DNA of 64,000 nt from Mycolicibacterium sp. Lineage in GTDB: Bacteria; Actinomycetota; Actinomycetes; Mycobacteriales; Mycobacteriaceae. How positions within the stretch are numbered: the first letter of the stretch is position 1; each line of letters opens with the position of its first letter. The notes under the pieces were generated by a model, which worked only from the letters and a program-made list of their open reading frames with translations, made no database searches and had not been told where the DNA came from. The translations under genes were made by a program, and so were the position numbers. The DNA is taken from NCBI RefSeq assembly GCF_016462545.1, contig NZ_JAEMTA010000018.1:1-64000 (forward strand), written 5' to 3'. Of the stretch, positions 23,009-33,302 are shown one piece after another.

Positions 23009-23497
23009 GTGACCGTCGCGGCGTCGCGACGAACGGCGAGTCCCGTCCGCCTCACCCTCTCCGGCCAGCTGGGCGGGCGCGTCGACGGTGCGTGGTGGCC
23101 CCACTCGAATCGACTGGCCAGGGAGCTCCCCGAGCTGGTCGGCGTCCTGCACGGGCGGCTCGGCGACGTCATCGACATCTCGGTGAACTGGTCGCTGTCG
23201 GAGAATCTGCCGGATCTGAACTCACGGCACTGGCAGAACAAGCATCAGCATCTGATGGCCATCACCGGGCGTGACGCCAGTGCCAACCTGCTGATCATTC
23301 CGAGTCTCACCCCGGGCACGCTGGCGGGCCTGCTCTTGCGGATCGCGGCGGGATTGCCGCTGAGCGCCGCGCATCAGGACACGCCACTGTTTCGCACCGC
23401 GGCGGAGATCATCGACGCGGCCAGGGGTGACGGTGCGCTGCGTCCGGTTCCGGCTCCGGTGCCAAGGGAGCGCGGCCGCCGCAGCTCGACGTCCTAG
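23009..23497 (+). CDS. DUF5994 family protein
   Basis: 162 residues from GTG 23009, preceded by GAGGACGG. The longer in-frame start at 22901 has no ribosome site. [31 protein letters not shown] is the DUF5994 signature, followed by a [13 protein letters not shown] core and a small hydrophobic segment ([18 protein letters not shown]). Predicted soluble, function unknown. Families of this kind are widespread in actinobacteria, often in several copies. It shares CTAG (23494-23497) with the convergent ligase gene. Confidence 0.8.
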   Translation: MTVAASRRTASPVRLTLSGQLGGRVDGAWWPHSNRLARELPELVGVLHGRLGDVIDISVNWSLSENLPDLNSRHWQNKHQHLMAITGRDASANLLIIPSLTPGTLAGLLLRIAAGLPLSAAHQDTPLFRTAAEIIDAARGDGALRPVPAPVPRERGRRSSTS

Positions 23498-25128
23498 TTG
23501 ACGAGGGCCAGCGCGTGCGCGCGCCGTAGCTTGCCCGACGGCGTCTTCGGGATGACGCCCGGTTGCAGCACGACGACGTTGCGCGGGCGCACGTCGACGT
23601 CGGCGAAGACCTCGTGGGCCACCTCGCGCTCGATCCGGCGCACCTGGTCGGCATCACCGAAGTCGTTCGATTCGACTGCCACGGCGAATGTTTCGCGAGA
23701 ATGTCCGGCCTCGATCCGCACTGCCACCGAGCAGCCCGGCCGCACGCCCACAACGCGGGTGGCCGCGCGTTCGATGTCGGTGGGGTAGATGTTCCTGCCC
23801 GCCATGATGATGACGTCCTTCACCCGGCCGCAGACGACGATGTCGCCGGACTCGGTGAGGTAGCCCATGTCGCCGGTGTCGTACCAACCCAACTTGTCCT
23901 GGGCGCCGATGAAGCCGGCCATCGTGATGTAGCCCTTGGTGACCGGCTTGCCACGCACCTGGATGACGCCCACCGCGCGGGCGGGAAGGACGCTGTCGTC
24001 CTCGTCGACGATGCGGGCTTGGAGCCCGTCGATGGGCTGGCCCAGAACGACGAGTCGACGGGTATTGCCCTTGGTGGCGGGCACGGCGCGGTGCAGCACC
24101 GCAAGCAGGTCGGCGTCGACCTCGTCGACGACCATGCCCGAGCCGCACTCGGTGAACGACACGGCCACGGTCGTCTCGGCCATCCCGTAGGCGGGGACGA
24201 TCGCGTCCCGCCGCAACCCGAAGCGCGCGCCGGCGTCGCAGAGATCCTCGACGTCCGCGGGGTCCACCTGTTCGGCACCGGAGAGCGCCCAGCGCAACGA
24301 GGACAGGTCGAACTGGCCCTCGGTCGCCTGGCGGCGCAGCCGCTTGGCGAAGAGGTTGTAGGCGAAGTTGGGGGCCGCGGTCATGGTGCCCTTGTACTTG
24401 TCGATCAGCTTCGCCCACAGCAGGATGTCGCCCAGGAAGTCCATCGGCGTGACCTTCACCAACTCGGCACCGAAGTACATCGGGACCGTCAGAAACCCGG
24501 TCATGCCCATGTCGTGAAAGCACGGCAGCCAGCTGACGATCACATCGGTGTGGGGGTCGAAGTGCGCCCCGATGAACATCGCCTCGGCGTTGGCCACGAT
24601 GTTGGCGTGTGAGACGCACACCGCTTTCGGGAATCCGGTGGAGCCGGAGGTGAGCTGCATCAGTGCGAGATCGTCGTCGTGGGTCTCGACCGGGTCGATC
24701 GGGTCACTGGCCAGGAGATGCTCGACGGTCAGCACGCGGATGCCGCGCTCGATCAATACCGGAGCCGCAGCCATGAACGGGTCGGAGACGATGACCGCCT
24801 TGGCCTCGATCATGTCGATGACGTCCATGGTCTCCAGGGCCCATCGCTGCAGGTCGGTGCGAGGGGTGGGCTGGTGCAGCATGGTCAGGCTCGCGCCACG
24901 CATCCAGATGCCCTGGGCGACGGGGGCGATCTCGACGGGGGCACCCGCCAGCACGGCGACGGCGTCACCATGGGCGATGCCGGCGGCTTCAAGCCCGCCC
25001 GCGATGCGTCGCGCCCTCTCGTATACGGCTTTCCAGGTGTGCCGAACCGGCGTGCCTGGATCCCCGGTGGTCATTCCGTTGCGACTGGTGCTCGCATTGG
25101 CGAACATAGTGTCAGTGAATTGGCTCAC
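23494..25128 (-). CDS. Fatty acyl-AMP ligase / long-chain acyl-ACP ligase (FadD family, MbtM-like)
   Basis: 544 residues from GTG 25128, with AGAAGGA six bases upstream. ANL superfamily: P-loop [12 protein letters not shown] (about 165-176), [21 protein letters not shown] for adenine binding, [11 protein letters not shown] and [19 protein letters not shown], and C-terminal catalytic Lys in PSGKLRR. The HDMG motif and [11 protein letters not shown] resemble FAAL/MbtM enzymes, which activate fatty acids and load them on ACPs rather than CoA. No PKS or NRPS is nearby. Upstream lies a 0.9-kb non-coding stretch with repeats, probably its regulatory region. Confidence 0.88.
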   Translation of the reverse strand: MSQFTDTMFANASTSRNGMTTGDPGTPVRHTWKAVYERARRIAGGLEAAGIAHGDAVAVLAGAPVEIAPVAQGIWMRGASLTMLHQPTPRTDLQRWALETMDVIDMIEAKAVIVSDPFMAAAPVLIERGIRVLTVEHLLASDPIDPVETHDDDLALMQLTSGSTGFPKAVCVSHANIVANAEAMFIGAHFDPHTDVIVSWLPCFHDMGMTGFLTVPMYFGAELVKVTPMDFLGDILLWAKLIDKYKGTMTAAPNFAYNLFAKRLRRQATEGQFDLSSLRWALSGAEQVDPADVEDLCDAGARFGLRRDAIVPAYGMAETTVAVSFTECGSGMVVDEVDADLLAVLHRAVPATKGNTRRLVVLGQPIDGLQARIVDEDDSVLPARAVGVIQVRGKPVTKGYITMAGFIGAQDKLGWYDTGDMGYLTESGDIVVCGRVKDVIIMAGRNIYPTDIERAATRVVGVRPGCSVAVRIEAGHSRETFAVAVESNDFGDADQVRRIEREVAHEVFADVDVRPRNVVVLQPGVIPKTPSGKLRRAHALALVN

Positions 25129-26042
25129 GAAAATCCTTCTGGCTCTGGCGCGTTGGCGGCGATACCTATATCGATCGTCGAGCGGTCGTCCCTCTGTCGA
25201 GCACCTTCGAGAGGTAGCGCGGGGACTAGGCGCCATCGCCGCATGAGCGGCACGGGTGTATCCATCATCGGCGCTTTCGGGCGACGAAGAAAAGGGGGAG
25301 CGAACTCCTCCGGGTTTGTCGGACGCACTGACTGTACAGACTGAAGCCCAGATTTGAGCTTTGCAGGCTCAATCGGAGGCCGATCGATGCACCGCCGTCA
25401 CCTCTGCCGGACCGGGGCTGTACGCGGAGGTCGGTTGCCAAGGGTGCGACCGTAGCGGTCACCGCTTCGATGTGGGCGGTCCGCGGAGTCGAAATAGTGC
25501 TGTTGAACTGCAGGTATGTCGAAATATGTTGCGAAATGAAGCATCTGGGGGGAATCTCGCGGTGTTCGCGGGATTCTGTACACATCGTCACGTCGCGGCT
25601 GATTTCTGTTGGCAATCCGGTGGACGACGTCTTCGTCGCGAGCCTCATGTTCGGCCCATTCCGGGTGAGACGTGGCGTGCCGCGCCGAGCGGTGATCAAA
25701 AAGTAATGGGCCCAGGGAAACTGCCCGGGCACGGTCGGACGTGCACCCAGCAACCTGGCATCGTCCTGCCTGTCGGACGCGGCGACGGGTGTCGTCGTCA
25801 TCCGTCAGCCGAGCGCCCAGTGCGCCGCAGGACTAGCGGAAGATGCTGCTGCTCAATGCCTTCGGGGCAGAGGAGTGGATTGCGTCGAGGGTCGTAGTGC
25901 TCGCGGACCAGAGGAAGCTCAGTGCCCAGGGGATGAGCCGGCGCGAGGGAGCTCGTCAGCCCCGTTCCACGAGTGTCGTCGCCTGCGTTCCGGGCTGACG
26001 GAGTCGCGGCGCACGGCGGCGCCAGGGTGCAGGATGGTCGCC
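25129..26042. other. Long intergenic region without convincing gene
   Basis: About 910 bases, less GC-rich around 25490-25620. Open frames exist on both strands, but their composition (Arg/Ser/Cys/Pro-rich) and lack of ribosome sites argue against coding. Positions 25845-26000 could hold decayed coding sequence: one minus-strand frame contains PLVREHYDPRRNPLLCPEGIEQ-like text in two pieces of sensible composition. Repeats and a hairpin are listed separately. Confidence 0.5.
25488..25576. promoter_or_regulatory. Direct repeats GTCGAAATA and hairpin upstream of ligase gene
   Basis: GTCGAAATA occurs at 25488-25496 and 25518-25526, exactly 30 bp (about three helical turns) apart, and a partial GCGAAATG follows at 25531. 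A hairpin lies at 25552-25561 / 25567-25576 (nine Watson-Crick pairs and one G-U, loop GTGTT). Together these look like regulator sites and a leader structure for the minus-strand ligase gene, about 360-450 bases upstream of its start. Confidence 0.4.
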
Positions 26043-26744
26043 ATGGACATCTCAGGCTGTACTGCACTGGTCACCGGCGCCAATCGCGGTCTCGGTCGGC
26101 ACTTCGCCACCGAGCTGCTCACACGTGGCGCACGGGTGTACGCGGGGGCTCGCAACCCGGACTCCGTCGACGTCGACGGCGCGATCCCGTTGGCCGTGGA
26201 CATCACCGATCCAACCTCGGTCGCCGCCGCGGCGGAGGCCGCCGGCGACGTGACGCTGCTGATCAACAACGCGGGTGTCGCGGCCGACGTGAACCTGCTG
26301 ACCGGTGATCTCGACGGCGCGCGCCGCGAGATGGACACCAACTACTTCGGCACGCTGTCGATGGTGCGCGCGTTCGCACCCGTCATCGCGGGCAATGGCG
26401 GCGGCGGGATCCTCAACGTGCTCTCCGTGCTCTCCTGGGTGAGCTTCCCCGACCTCAGCGGCTACTGCGCGTCGAAGTCCGCGGCCTGGTCGATGACGAA
26501 CGCCGTCCGCGCCGAGTTGATCGACCGCGGGATCGTGGTCACCGCGCTGCACGTCGGCCTCATGGATACCGACATGGCGGCCGGCCTCGACGGGCCCAAG
26601 TCCAAGCCCGCCGACGTCGCAGCTCTCTCCCTCGACGCCATCGCTACCGGGGCCTACGAGGTACTGGCCGACGACACCAGCCGTGGGGTGCAGGCGGGTC
26701 TCGCGAAGGGCGTGGCGGCGCTCTACCCGCAACTCGCCGGATGA
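26043..26744 (+). CDS. Short-chain dehydrogenase/reductase
   Basis: 233-residue classical SDR. TGANRGLG binds NAD(P), LINNAG follows, and the catalytic YCASK has an upstream Ser in VLSWVS. ATG 26043 has AGGA eight bases upstream; ATG 26034 is possible. HVGLMDTDMAAGLDGPK resembles small SDRs annotated as short-chain oxidoreductases of unknown substrate. It ends 4 bp before the dehalogenase-like gene, so the two are one operon and may act on related compounds. Confidence 0.87.
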   Translation: MDISGCTALVTGANRGLGRHFATELLTRGARVYAGARNPDSVDVDGAIPLAVDITDPTSVAAAAEAAGDVTLLINNAGVAADVNLLTGDLDGARREMDTNYFGTLSMVRAFAPVIAGNGGGGILNVLSVLSWVSFPDLSGYCASKSAAWSMTNAVRAELIDRGIVVTALHVGLMDTDMAAGLDGPKSKPADVAALSLDAIATGAYEVLADDTSRGVQAGLAKGVAALYPQLAG

Positions 26745-26748
26745 CCCG

Positions 26749-27732
26749 ATGGTGGCGTCCACACCGGTGATGAGAACGCCGGACGAGAGATTCGAGCACC
26801 TGCCGGACTATCCCTTCGAGCCGAACTACGTTCAGGTCGAGACCAGGGGACTCGACTCACTCCGCATGCACTACGTGGATGCCGGCCCACCGGACGGGCC
26901 CGTGGTCCTCCTGATGCACGGCCAACCCACCTGGTCCTACCTCTACCGCACGACGATCGCCGTCCTCGCCGATGCCGGGCTACGGGTCGTCGCACCGGAC
27001 AACATCGGCTACGGGCGCTCCGACAAGCCCACGGATCCCACCGATTACACGTTCAAGCGCCATGTCGACTGGCTGCATGGTCTGGTCGTCGGCCTGGATC
27101 TTCGAGACGTCACGCTCGTGGTCCAGGACTGGGGCGGACCGCTGGGGCTGAGCGTGCTGGCGCGCGAGCAGGACCGCTTCGCCCGGGTCGTCGCGACCAA
27201 CACGATCCTGCACACGTGCGACCCAGCGCTGGACGGCGAGCTCACCTGGGCGCACCACGGCGTGGGCGGGAGCCGAATGATGCTGGAGGAGGCCCTGCTC
27301 GACTACGTGGCGTTCTACCAACGGGCGCCCGACATCGTGCCCAGCTTCTTCCTGGAGGCCGTCGCGGGACCACTGCCTGCGGACGTGCTGGCCGCCTACG
27401 ACGCCCCTTTTCCGGACCGGACCCACAAGGCGGGTCTGCGGCAGCTCATCTCCCTCATCCCGCTCACCCGCAACGACCCGGGCGCCGCGATCGGCCGCGC
27501 CACCATGGGAGTGTTGCAGTGCTGGGAGAAGCCGTTTCTCACCGCGTACTCCGACGGCGATCCCGCGACCCGCGGCTGGGATCGCGTATTTCAGCGCATG
27601 GTCCCCGGCGCCCGCGGGCAGAATCACGTGACCATCGCCGGCGCCGGTCACTTCGTCCAAGAGCAACGCGGTGAGGAACTGGGGCGCATCGTCGCGGAGT
27701 TCGTCGCTCACACCTCGTCGACAGCCAACTAA
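26749..27732 (+). CDS. Haloalkane dehalogenase-like alpha/beta hydrolase
   Basis: 327 residues. The N-terminus VMRTPDERFEHLPDYPF and HYVDAGP match the DhlA/DhmA branch (HLD-I) of haloalkane dehalogenases. Oxyanion segment HGQPTWSYLYR, nucleophile elbow VVQDWGG (Asp, followed by halide-binding Trp), probable acid Asp in AYSDGDP and catalytic His in GAGHFVQE. The second halide-binding Trp of the cap domain is not evident where DhmA has YVWRAF; here the text is YVAFYQ. True dehalogenation is therefore uncertain. ATG 26749 lies 4 bp after the SDR. Confidence 0.78.
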   Translation: MVASTPVMRTPDERFEHLPDYPFEPNYVQVETRGLDSLRMHYVDAGPPDGPVVLLMHGQPTWSYLYRTTIAVLADAGLRVVAPDNIGYGRSDKPTDPTDYTFKRHVDWLHGLVVGLDLRDVTLVVQDWGGPLGLSVLAREQDRFARVVATNTILHTCDPALDGELTWAHHGVGGSRMMLEEALLDYVAFYQRAPDIVPSFFLEAVAGPLPADVLAAYDAPFPDRTHKAGLRQLISLIPLTRNDPGAAIGRATMGVLQCWEKPFLTAYSDGDPATRGWDRVFQRMVPGARGQNHVTIAGAGHFVQEQRGEELGRIVAEFVAHTSSTAN

Positions 27733-27799
27733 CAGACAACCCTGGCAACCTCGACCCAGGAATCGTCGGCAGGCGACGAAGACGTGGAGGGGACGCCTG

Positions 27800-28966
27800 G
27801 TGGTCACCGTGCTCGAGCGAGACGATCCGCCTCGGGATGCCCAGCCCACCTCGCACCGCAGGCCGAGGCGTCGGCGTTGGTGGCGCGTCGTCCTCGCGGT
27901 CGTGACGGTCGTTGCGCTCGCCGTTGGCGGATGCGTCGTCGATGCCCTCCGCGTTCCCGGAACCGACGGCGTCGCCGCGAAACTCGCCGAGTGGGGCCGT
28001 AGTCACGGCTTCAACTCCGAGGTGACGTGGCTCGAGAAGGAGGTCTACCTCCGCCATCAACCCCCGGTCGGCGGGCAGCCTCCCGGCGGAATCCCCGCCG
28101 CGGACGGAACGGTGGCGCAGGCGGCGAACTCCTCGACCCTGCCCTCGACCCCGCTGGCGCCTCTGAGCGCCACGGCTGCCCTTCCGGGAGAGGGCAGTTG
28201 GCACACCGTGGTCAGCGTCCGTGGCCAGCCTGCCGTGCAGGTGGCCTCGTTACGACCCGACGGTCAACACACCTCCTTCGTCGTTGGCGTTCTCCGGATG
28301 GATCCCGCACTGATACGCGGCGAACTGCGCCCGGGTACGACGGATCCCGGTGGCGCCTGGCGAGCATCGGCGTCACTGCGCTCCGACGACATGCGTTCCG
28401 TGGCAGTGGTATTCAATGGCGGTTTCCGCCTGACCGACCCCAGTCGCCCGGGCTACTACGAGGAGGGGCGCACGGTGGCACGGCTGATCGACGGCGAGGC
28501 CAGTCTGGTGCTGCACGCCAACGGAGCCGCCGACGTCGGTAGTTGGAACCGGGAGGTGCGGATGGCGCCCGACGTCGTCAGCGTCAGACAGAACCTCGTC
28601 CCGCTCGTCGACGGCGGCGAACTCAATCAGACCTGTGCCACCGGAGGCACGAAGGAATGGGGCACCACGATCGGGCAGACTGCCTTCATCCACCGGTCCG
28701 GATTCGGGGTGACCGCGAGCGGCGTCGAGGTCTACGTGGCGGGGCCCGCGCTCTCGGTCTGCACACTCGGTCGCATTCTGCAGGACGCGGGTGTCGTGCG
28801 CGGCATGGAACTCGACATCAACCCGGACTGGGTCAGCGGCGCGTACTTCCATGCCCAGCCCACCGGTATGCCGCAGAGCTTCAAGCTGTTTCCCGACGAG
28901 AAGGTCTCCCCGCGGCACTATTTCGACGCATCGAGCCGCGATTGGTTCGCCTGGTTCACCCGCTGA
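27800..28966 (+). CDS. Membrane-anchored phosphodiester glycosidase (NAGPA/DUF2233) family protein
   Basis: 388 residues from GTG 27800, with GGAGGGG seven bases upstream. A basic cytoplasmic N-terminus (RRPRRRRWW) precedes one membrane segment (about 32-51), leaving a large extracytoplasmic domain. VVFNGGF, the FGVTASG stretch and GMELDIN(P) match the NAGPA-type phosphodiester glycosidase fold, whose known members remove a sugar cap from phosphodiesters. Two Cys (QTCATGG, LSVCTLG) could form a disulfide outside the cell. It converges with the ABC permease gene, 3 bp apart. Confidence 0.8.
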   Translation: MVTVLERDDPPRDAQPTSHRRPRRRRWWRVVLAVVTVVALAVGGCVVDALRVPGTDGVAAKLAEWGRSHGFNSEVTWLEKEVYLRHQPPVGGQPPGGIPAADGTVAQAANSSTLPSTPLAPLSATAALPGEGSWHTVVSVRGQPAVQVASLRPDGQHTSFVVGVLRMDPALIRGELRPGTTDPGGAWRASASLRSDDMRSVAVVFNGGFRLTDPSRPGYYEEGRTVARLIDGEASLVLHANGAADVGSWNREVRMAPDVVSVRQNLVPLVDGGELNQTCATGGTKEWGTTIGQTAFIHRSGFGVTASGVEVYVAGPALSVCTLGRILQDAGVVRGMELDINPDWVSGAYFHAQPTGMPQSFKLFPDEKVSPRHYFDASSRDWFAWFTR

Positions 28967-28969
28967 CGA

Positions 28970-31468
28970 TCAATCGACGCTGACCGCTTCGACGATGGTG
29001 AGGCGTGCGGCGCGCACTGCGGGCGGCACGGAACCGAGAAGGCAGATCGCCAACGCGCCCAGTCCGATGAGGAGCATCGATGGGCTGGGTTCCCACGTGA
29101 CGTCGATGCTGAGGACGTTCGTCAAGGCGATGGACGTCAGGTACTGGATCGCGGCACCGAGGACGAGACCCAGTATCCCGCCGACGATTCCGATACCGGC
29201 AGCTTCGGCCAGGATCGCCTTGAGGGTGAAGACTCTGGTCGCGCCGATGGCGCGCAGTACGCCGATCTCACGTCGTCGGTCCAGGACCGACAGCATCAGC
29301 GTATTCAGCAGTGTCACGGCCGACACCACCACGACGATCCACGCGATGATCGTGATGACGGCGATCACCTGGTCCAGCGCGCTGGCCACGCCCGCCAGCG
29401 CCTCGTCACCCGTGTAGACGAAGCTGCCGGGGGAGACGACCTTGCGGACGGCCGCCTCGACGGTGGCCGGGTCAGCGCCGGGCGCGACGGTGACCTCCAG
29501 GTCGCTGGCGCCGGGGCGGGTGAACCAGTCCTGCATGGCGTCCAGACTCATCGCGATCGTCCCCGTCATCCCGGAGAAGTAGGGGACGAGCGCCACTACC
29601 CGCACCGTGCGCGCACCGGTGGGGGTCTGCAACGTAATCGCATCGCCGGCAACGACGTTCATTGATCTGCCGAGATCGCGCGACAGTGCGACACCCTCGC
29701 CGGCGAGCAACGTCTGGCGGTCCCTCGGTGACAGCGCCGCGTAGATGTCGCGGTGCGAATCCGCGGCGATGCCGAGCAGCATCACCCGGGTGTCGCCCAC
29801 CGTGGCGAAGGCCATCTGGTCGGGTACGACGCGTTGCACGCCGGGGACGGCGGCGACGTTGGCCGCGGTCTCCGGGGGCAGCAGAGCCGACGAGTAGTCG
29901 GTGGCGGCAGCCGAACTGACCCACACGTCGGCGCCGGCGATCGACGCGAAGGACGCGACGGTCGAGTCGACGGCGTTGCTCGTCGCACCCGTGACCGCAA
30001 CGGTGGTGACGACCGCGGTCAGCACCGTCATCATCGCGACCCACATCCGCCGCGGCGCGCGTTCGATGGTGGCCGCACCGAGCACCCCGGCCGCCCCGAA
30101 GCGTCGGGCCACGGCCGCGGCGGTGGCGATGATGGGACCGGAGAACGCAAAGCACAGTGCACTGAAGCCGATGAACGCCAACGCAATCGCGGCGATGGCG
30201 ATCTGTCCCAGATCGCCGGTGACGATGACGACGGTGACGGCCAGCAGCGTGGTCCCCGCAATGCCCGAGATGATCCGCAGCCGCCGCGATCCGGGCTCCG
30301 AGGTGCTCGCACCGCTCGGGGCCAGCGCCTCGATCGGTGCCACCCCGTGGACCTGCCGCGCGGCCAGTGCCGACGCGGTCACGCTGGCCAGGACGCATGC
30401 CACCACCGCCAGTGGCACCACCCACGCCGGCAACACGTATTCGAGGCGGGCGTCGAGTGTCTGCACCATCGTCGACGGCAACTGTCCGATCGCGAGGTAG
30501 CCGATCGCGACCCCGAGTATCGATCCGATCACCCCGCCCAGGAAGCCCACTAGGGCGGCCTCGGCCAGCATGTCGGACATGATGGTTCTGCGGCGGCCAC
30601 CGAGTGCGCGCATCGTCGAGATGATCGGGCGCCGCTGGGCGATGGCGATGCTCATGGCGTTGTAGCTCAGGAATGCCGCGACGACCAACGACACCGAGGC
30701 TGCAAGCAGCGTCATCGCCTGCAGGATGGCGAACGAGCTACTGGCCTGTGCGGCGCGGAAACTCGGCGTGGCGACCACGGCCCGGCCACCGAGTGCCGTC
30801 GTCACCGCGGCGCGCACCTCGGCCACGTCCGCGCGCGGGTCGGTGAACACCAGGATCGAGTCGAGGCGTTGTTCACGTCCGGAAAGCCGTTGCGCGAGAG
30901 CGAGTGGCGCGATCACGAAGTGGGCGTCGTTCAGGCGCCGGGCCGCATCGCCATCCACGACGGCAACCGCCGTCATCTGGGTGGAGCCCACCTCGAACTG
31001 CTCACCCTTGCCGACCCCGAGGCCGCCGCCCACGATCACGCCGTTGGGCGCCGAGGTGACCGGCGACCCCGATTCGAGCTGATCGGCAATCGCCGTCTGC
31101 AGGTCGGAGTGTAGCTCGGAGGCGTTCTGGCCGAGCCCGATGAGAAGGGCGGGCTGGCCGTCGACGGTGATGCGTGTCCGCACCAGAGGCACTGCGGCGG
31201 TGACGTTCTCGACGCCGCCGACGGTGCCGAGCATCGATTCGTCGATGCCTTCACCGGTGATGCCGGAGACTTCGAGATCGGCGTCACCGCCGATGCTGGT
31301 CGCGAGACGGTCGATGGACCCGGTGATCGACCCCGACACCCCGAGGACGGCCACGAGAAGCGCCGCCGACACCGCGACGACGACGACGGAGGCCACCGCG
31401 CGCCCCCAGTGGGTGCGCAGTTCGCGGACGTTCAGAACCTTCAGTCTGCCGAAGGCGGCGAGGGCCAC
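28970..31468 (-). CDS. ABC transporter permease, FtsX/MacB type
   Basis: 832 residues. An N-terminal membrane segment (about 24-46) and a large extracytoplasmic domain precede an FtsX core with three helices (about 255-375). A second membrane unit, a second external domain (about 500-690) and three C-terminal helices follow. This is the duplicated 10-TM architecture of ABC permeases of the LolE/YknZ/DUF214 kind. The cytoplasmic loop [15 protein letters not shown] is typical. Such exporters move lipids, peptides or antibiotics out or signal envelope stress. The ATPase gene ends 4 bp upstream. Confidence 0.9.
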   Translation of the reverse strand: MALAAFGRLKVLNVRELRTHWGRAVASVVVVAVSAALLVAVLGVSGSITGSIDRLATSIGGDADLEVSGITGEGIDESMLGTVGGVENVTAAVPLVRTRITVDGQPALLIGLGQNASELHSDLQTAIADQLESGSPVTSAPNGVIVGGGLGVGKGEQFEVGSTQMTAVAVVDGDAARRLNDAHFVIAPLALAQRLSGREQRLDSILVFTDPRADVAEVRAAVTTALGGRAVVATPSFRAAQASSSFAILQAMTLLAASVSLVVAAFLSYNAMSIAIAQRRPIISTMRALGGRRRTIMSDMLAEAALVGFLGGVIGSILGVAIGYLAIGQLPSTMVQTLDARLEYVLPAWVVPLAVVACVLASVTASALAARQVHGVAPIEALAPSGASTSEPGSRRLRIISGIAGTTLLAVTVVIVTGDLGQIAIAAIALAFIGFSALCFAFSGPIIATAAAVARRFGAAGVLGAATIERAPRRMWVAMMTVLTAVVTTVAVTGATSNAVDSTVASFASIAGADVWVSSAAATDYSSALLPPETAANVAAVPGVQRVVPDQMAFATVGDTRVMLLGIAADSHRDIYAALSPRDRQTLLAGEGVALSRDLGRSMNVVAGDAITLQTPTGARTVRVVALVPYFSGMTGTIAMSLDAMQDWFTRPGASDLEVTVAPGADPATVEAAVRKVVSPGSFVYTGDEALAGVASALDQVIAVITIIAWIVVVVSAVTLLNTLMLSVLDRRREIGVLRAIGATRVFTLKAILAEAAGIGIVGGILGLVLGAAIQYLTSIALTNVLSIDVTWEPSPSMLLIGLGALAICLLGSVPPAVRAARLTIVEAVSVD

Positions 31469-31472
31469 GGCG

Positions 31473-32315
31473 CTAGGTCCGATGGGCCGAATGCCTGCCG
31501 CGCTGCCGTAGCGGGTCTGCGACGAGAAGATGCGAGATGAACTCGCCGTGGCGCACGGTCGGGATGATCTCGGTCGGCTGGTCGCGCACTCCCGCGGAAT
31601 GGCGCCCGCCCACGGGTGTTGGCATGGGAACGACGTCGGACCTCACCACACCGTCCTGAACCGTGACGACCCGATCGGTCCGTGACGCGGCGTCGAGGTT
31701 GTGCGTCACCATCACGACCGCCCGATCGGCACCGTCGTCGTGTGCCACGTGATGCAGCAGCTCCATGATCGCCGAGCCGGTCGAGGAGTCGAGATTGCCG
31801 GTCGGCTCGTCGGCCAGGATCAGCGGCGGATCCATCATCAGCGCACGAGCGACGGCGACGCGTTGCATCTGTCCGCCCGACAACTCCGCAGGCCGATGGT
31901 CGATCCGCTCGCGCAAACCGACGAGGTTCAACAAATGCACCGCATCCGAACGGACCCGACGCAGCTTCTTGCCGTCGAGCAACATCGGAAGCGCGACGTT
32001 CTCCCAGGCCGTCAGCGTCGGCAGCAGGTTGAAGAACTGGAAGATGAAGCCGACCTGGTGGCGGCGGAACGTCGACTGCTCGTCATCGGTCATGGTGCCG
32101 ATCTCGGTCCCGTTGAAGCGGATCGAGCCCGCATCAGGCGAATCCAGGGCTCCCAGGAGTTGCAACAGCGTGCTCTTGCCAGCGCCCGACGGGCCGACGA
32201 TGGAGGTGAGTTGACCACCGCTGATCTGCAACGTGACCCCGTCGAGCGCGCGAACGGTGTGCCCGCCCGTGCGGTATTCCCGCACCACGTCGGTCAGCTC
32301 CACCCTCAGTGGCAT
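31473..32315 (-). CDS. ABC transporter ATP-binding protein, LolD/MacB type
   Basis: 280 residues. Walker [11 protein letters not shown]-loop [18 protein letters not shown], signature [15 protein letters not shown], Walker [13 protein letters not shown] and switch His in MVTHNLD. The pattern [14 protein letters not shown] and FFNLLPTL are hallmarks of LolD/MacB-like exporters. About 60 residues beyond the usual end form a polar tail of unknown role. It pairs with the permease 4 bp downstream and follows the acyltransferase-like gene by 41 bp in the same direction. Confidence 0.93.
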   Translation of the reverse strand: MPLRVELTDVVREYRTGGHTVRALDGVTLQISGGQLTSIVGPSGAGKSTLLQLLGALDSPDAGSIRFNGTEIGTMTDDEQSTFRRHQVGFIFQFFNLLPTLTAWENVALPMLLDGKKLRRVRSDAVHLLNLVGLRERIDHRPAELSGGQMQRVAVARALMMDPPLILADEPTGNLDSSTGSAIMELLHHVAHDDGADRAVVMVTHNLDAASRTDRVVTVQDGVVRSDVVPMPTPVGGRHSAGVRDQPTEIIPTVRHGEFISHLLVADPLRQRGRHSAHRT

Positions 32316-32356
32316 GTCACCTCACCTCGGGGGAGGGCTGAGCAGTGGGGACGGTG

Positions 32357-33133
32357 TCACCGTGCGGCAAGCTGTTCCACGCTGGGAATCGTGTTCGCCG
32401 AGAAGCAATCTCGAATCTTCTGGCTGACCTTGCGATTGCGGCGCTGCGACAGGCCCAGAAGTGTCGGGACGTGGGCGTAGACGGCCTGATTGTTGGGCGC
32501 ATCCATGTGCGTGAAGGGGGGCGTGCCGACGAGCGGCACCAGGGGCAGGCCGAGGACGTCGCGGGCGGCTCTGACGACGGGCGCGTCCAGAACGGACACG
32601 AAGTGTTGGATGTTCTCGCGCATCGCCGCCAGCGCCATGACCCGGAGGATCTGCACGTGAGCGGTGGCCAGCTTGCGACGGTACTTGCGGGGGACCGCGG
32701 CGGTGGCGCCGTCCCAGCACCGGTCGAGGTCGTCGATCCCGTGGTGGCGCATCACGTCACCGATCGGGATGGCGATCGGAGCGATGGGCGACTTGACGCA
32801 GTCATCGAGGTCCACGATCGTCTTGAGGCCCGCGGATGAATTTCGGATCATCCGCACCACGCCCGCAGGAACCCGGTCGTGGGTGTCCACGGCCATGAAG
32901 AAGACGCTGGCTTCGTCGTAGGGCCCGTACTCTCTCTTCATCGTCGCGGCATCGTTGCCCCACGATTGCTCGAACACCTCGCGCTCCAGTTGACGTGCGA
33001 TGTTCGAGAACGGGTCGGTGCTCTCCACGGCGAAACAGGAGAAGCGGCTGCAACCCAGCCTCTTGGTACTCAGGAATTCTTCGGTGAGCGCGTCGCGCTC
33101 GGGATCGGACATGTCGTAGACGAAGTCCGTCAC
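32357..33133 (-). CDS. Acyltransferase resembling autoinducer / N-acyl amino acid synthases (GNAT-like)
   Basis: 258 residues, no signal peptide. The middle resembles acyl-homoserine-lactone synthase and FeeM-type folds: LEREVFEQSWG, EYGPYDEASVFFMAVD, then PAGVVRMIRNS, which matches the core strand and the conserved Arg used in acyl transfer by LuxI-like enzymes. The second half (KLATAHVQILRVMALAAMRENIQHFV ... LGLPLVPLVG) fits the second sub-domain of these GNATs. The similarity is by pattern and needs a profile search. It lies 41 bp upstream of an ABC exporter on the same strand and 169 bp after a thioesterase gene. Confidence 0.5.
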   Translation of the reverse strand: MTDFVYDMSDPERDALTEEFLSTKRLGCSRFSCFAVESTDPFSNIARQLEREVFEQSWGNDAATMKREYGPYDEASVFFMAVDTHDRVPAGVVRMIRNSSAGLKTIVDLDDCVKSPIAPIAIPIGDVMRHHGIDDLDRCWDGATAAVPRKYRRKLATAHVQILRVMALAAMRENIQHFVSVLDAPVVRAARDVLGLPLVPLVGTPPFTHMDAPNNQAVYAHVPTLLGLSQRRNRKVSQKIRDCFSANTIPSVEQLAAR

Positions 33134-33302
33134 TCGTCGGTGCTCCCACCTATGCGTATGCGTTCCGACAGGCAGACTGCTGTCGCAGAGATCACCCGGC
33201 TACGGGTTGCGCTCGACCATGCCACCCGCACAGACGAGACGCAAACGCCGCGGGCCAGTTGCCAGTCGCCTCACACGTCGTTCGCAGGTTCGCAGCCATC
33301 GC

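Noticed and set aside
25265..25801. A 178-residue minus-strand frame in the intergenic region
   Set aside because: Its codon use is poor and it has no ribosome site; the Thr/Arg/Ser-rich product has no recognisable domain, and the frame covers the hairpin and repeats.
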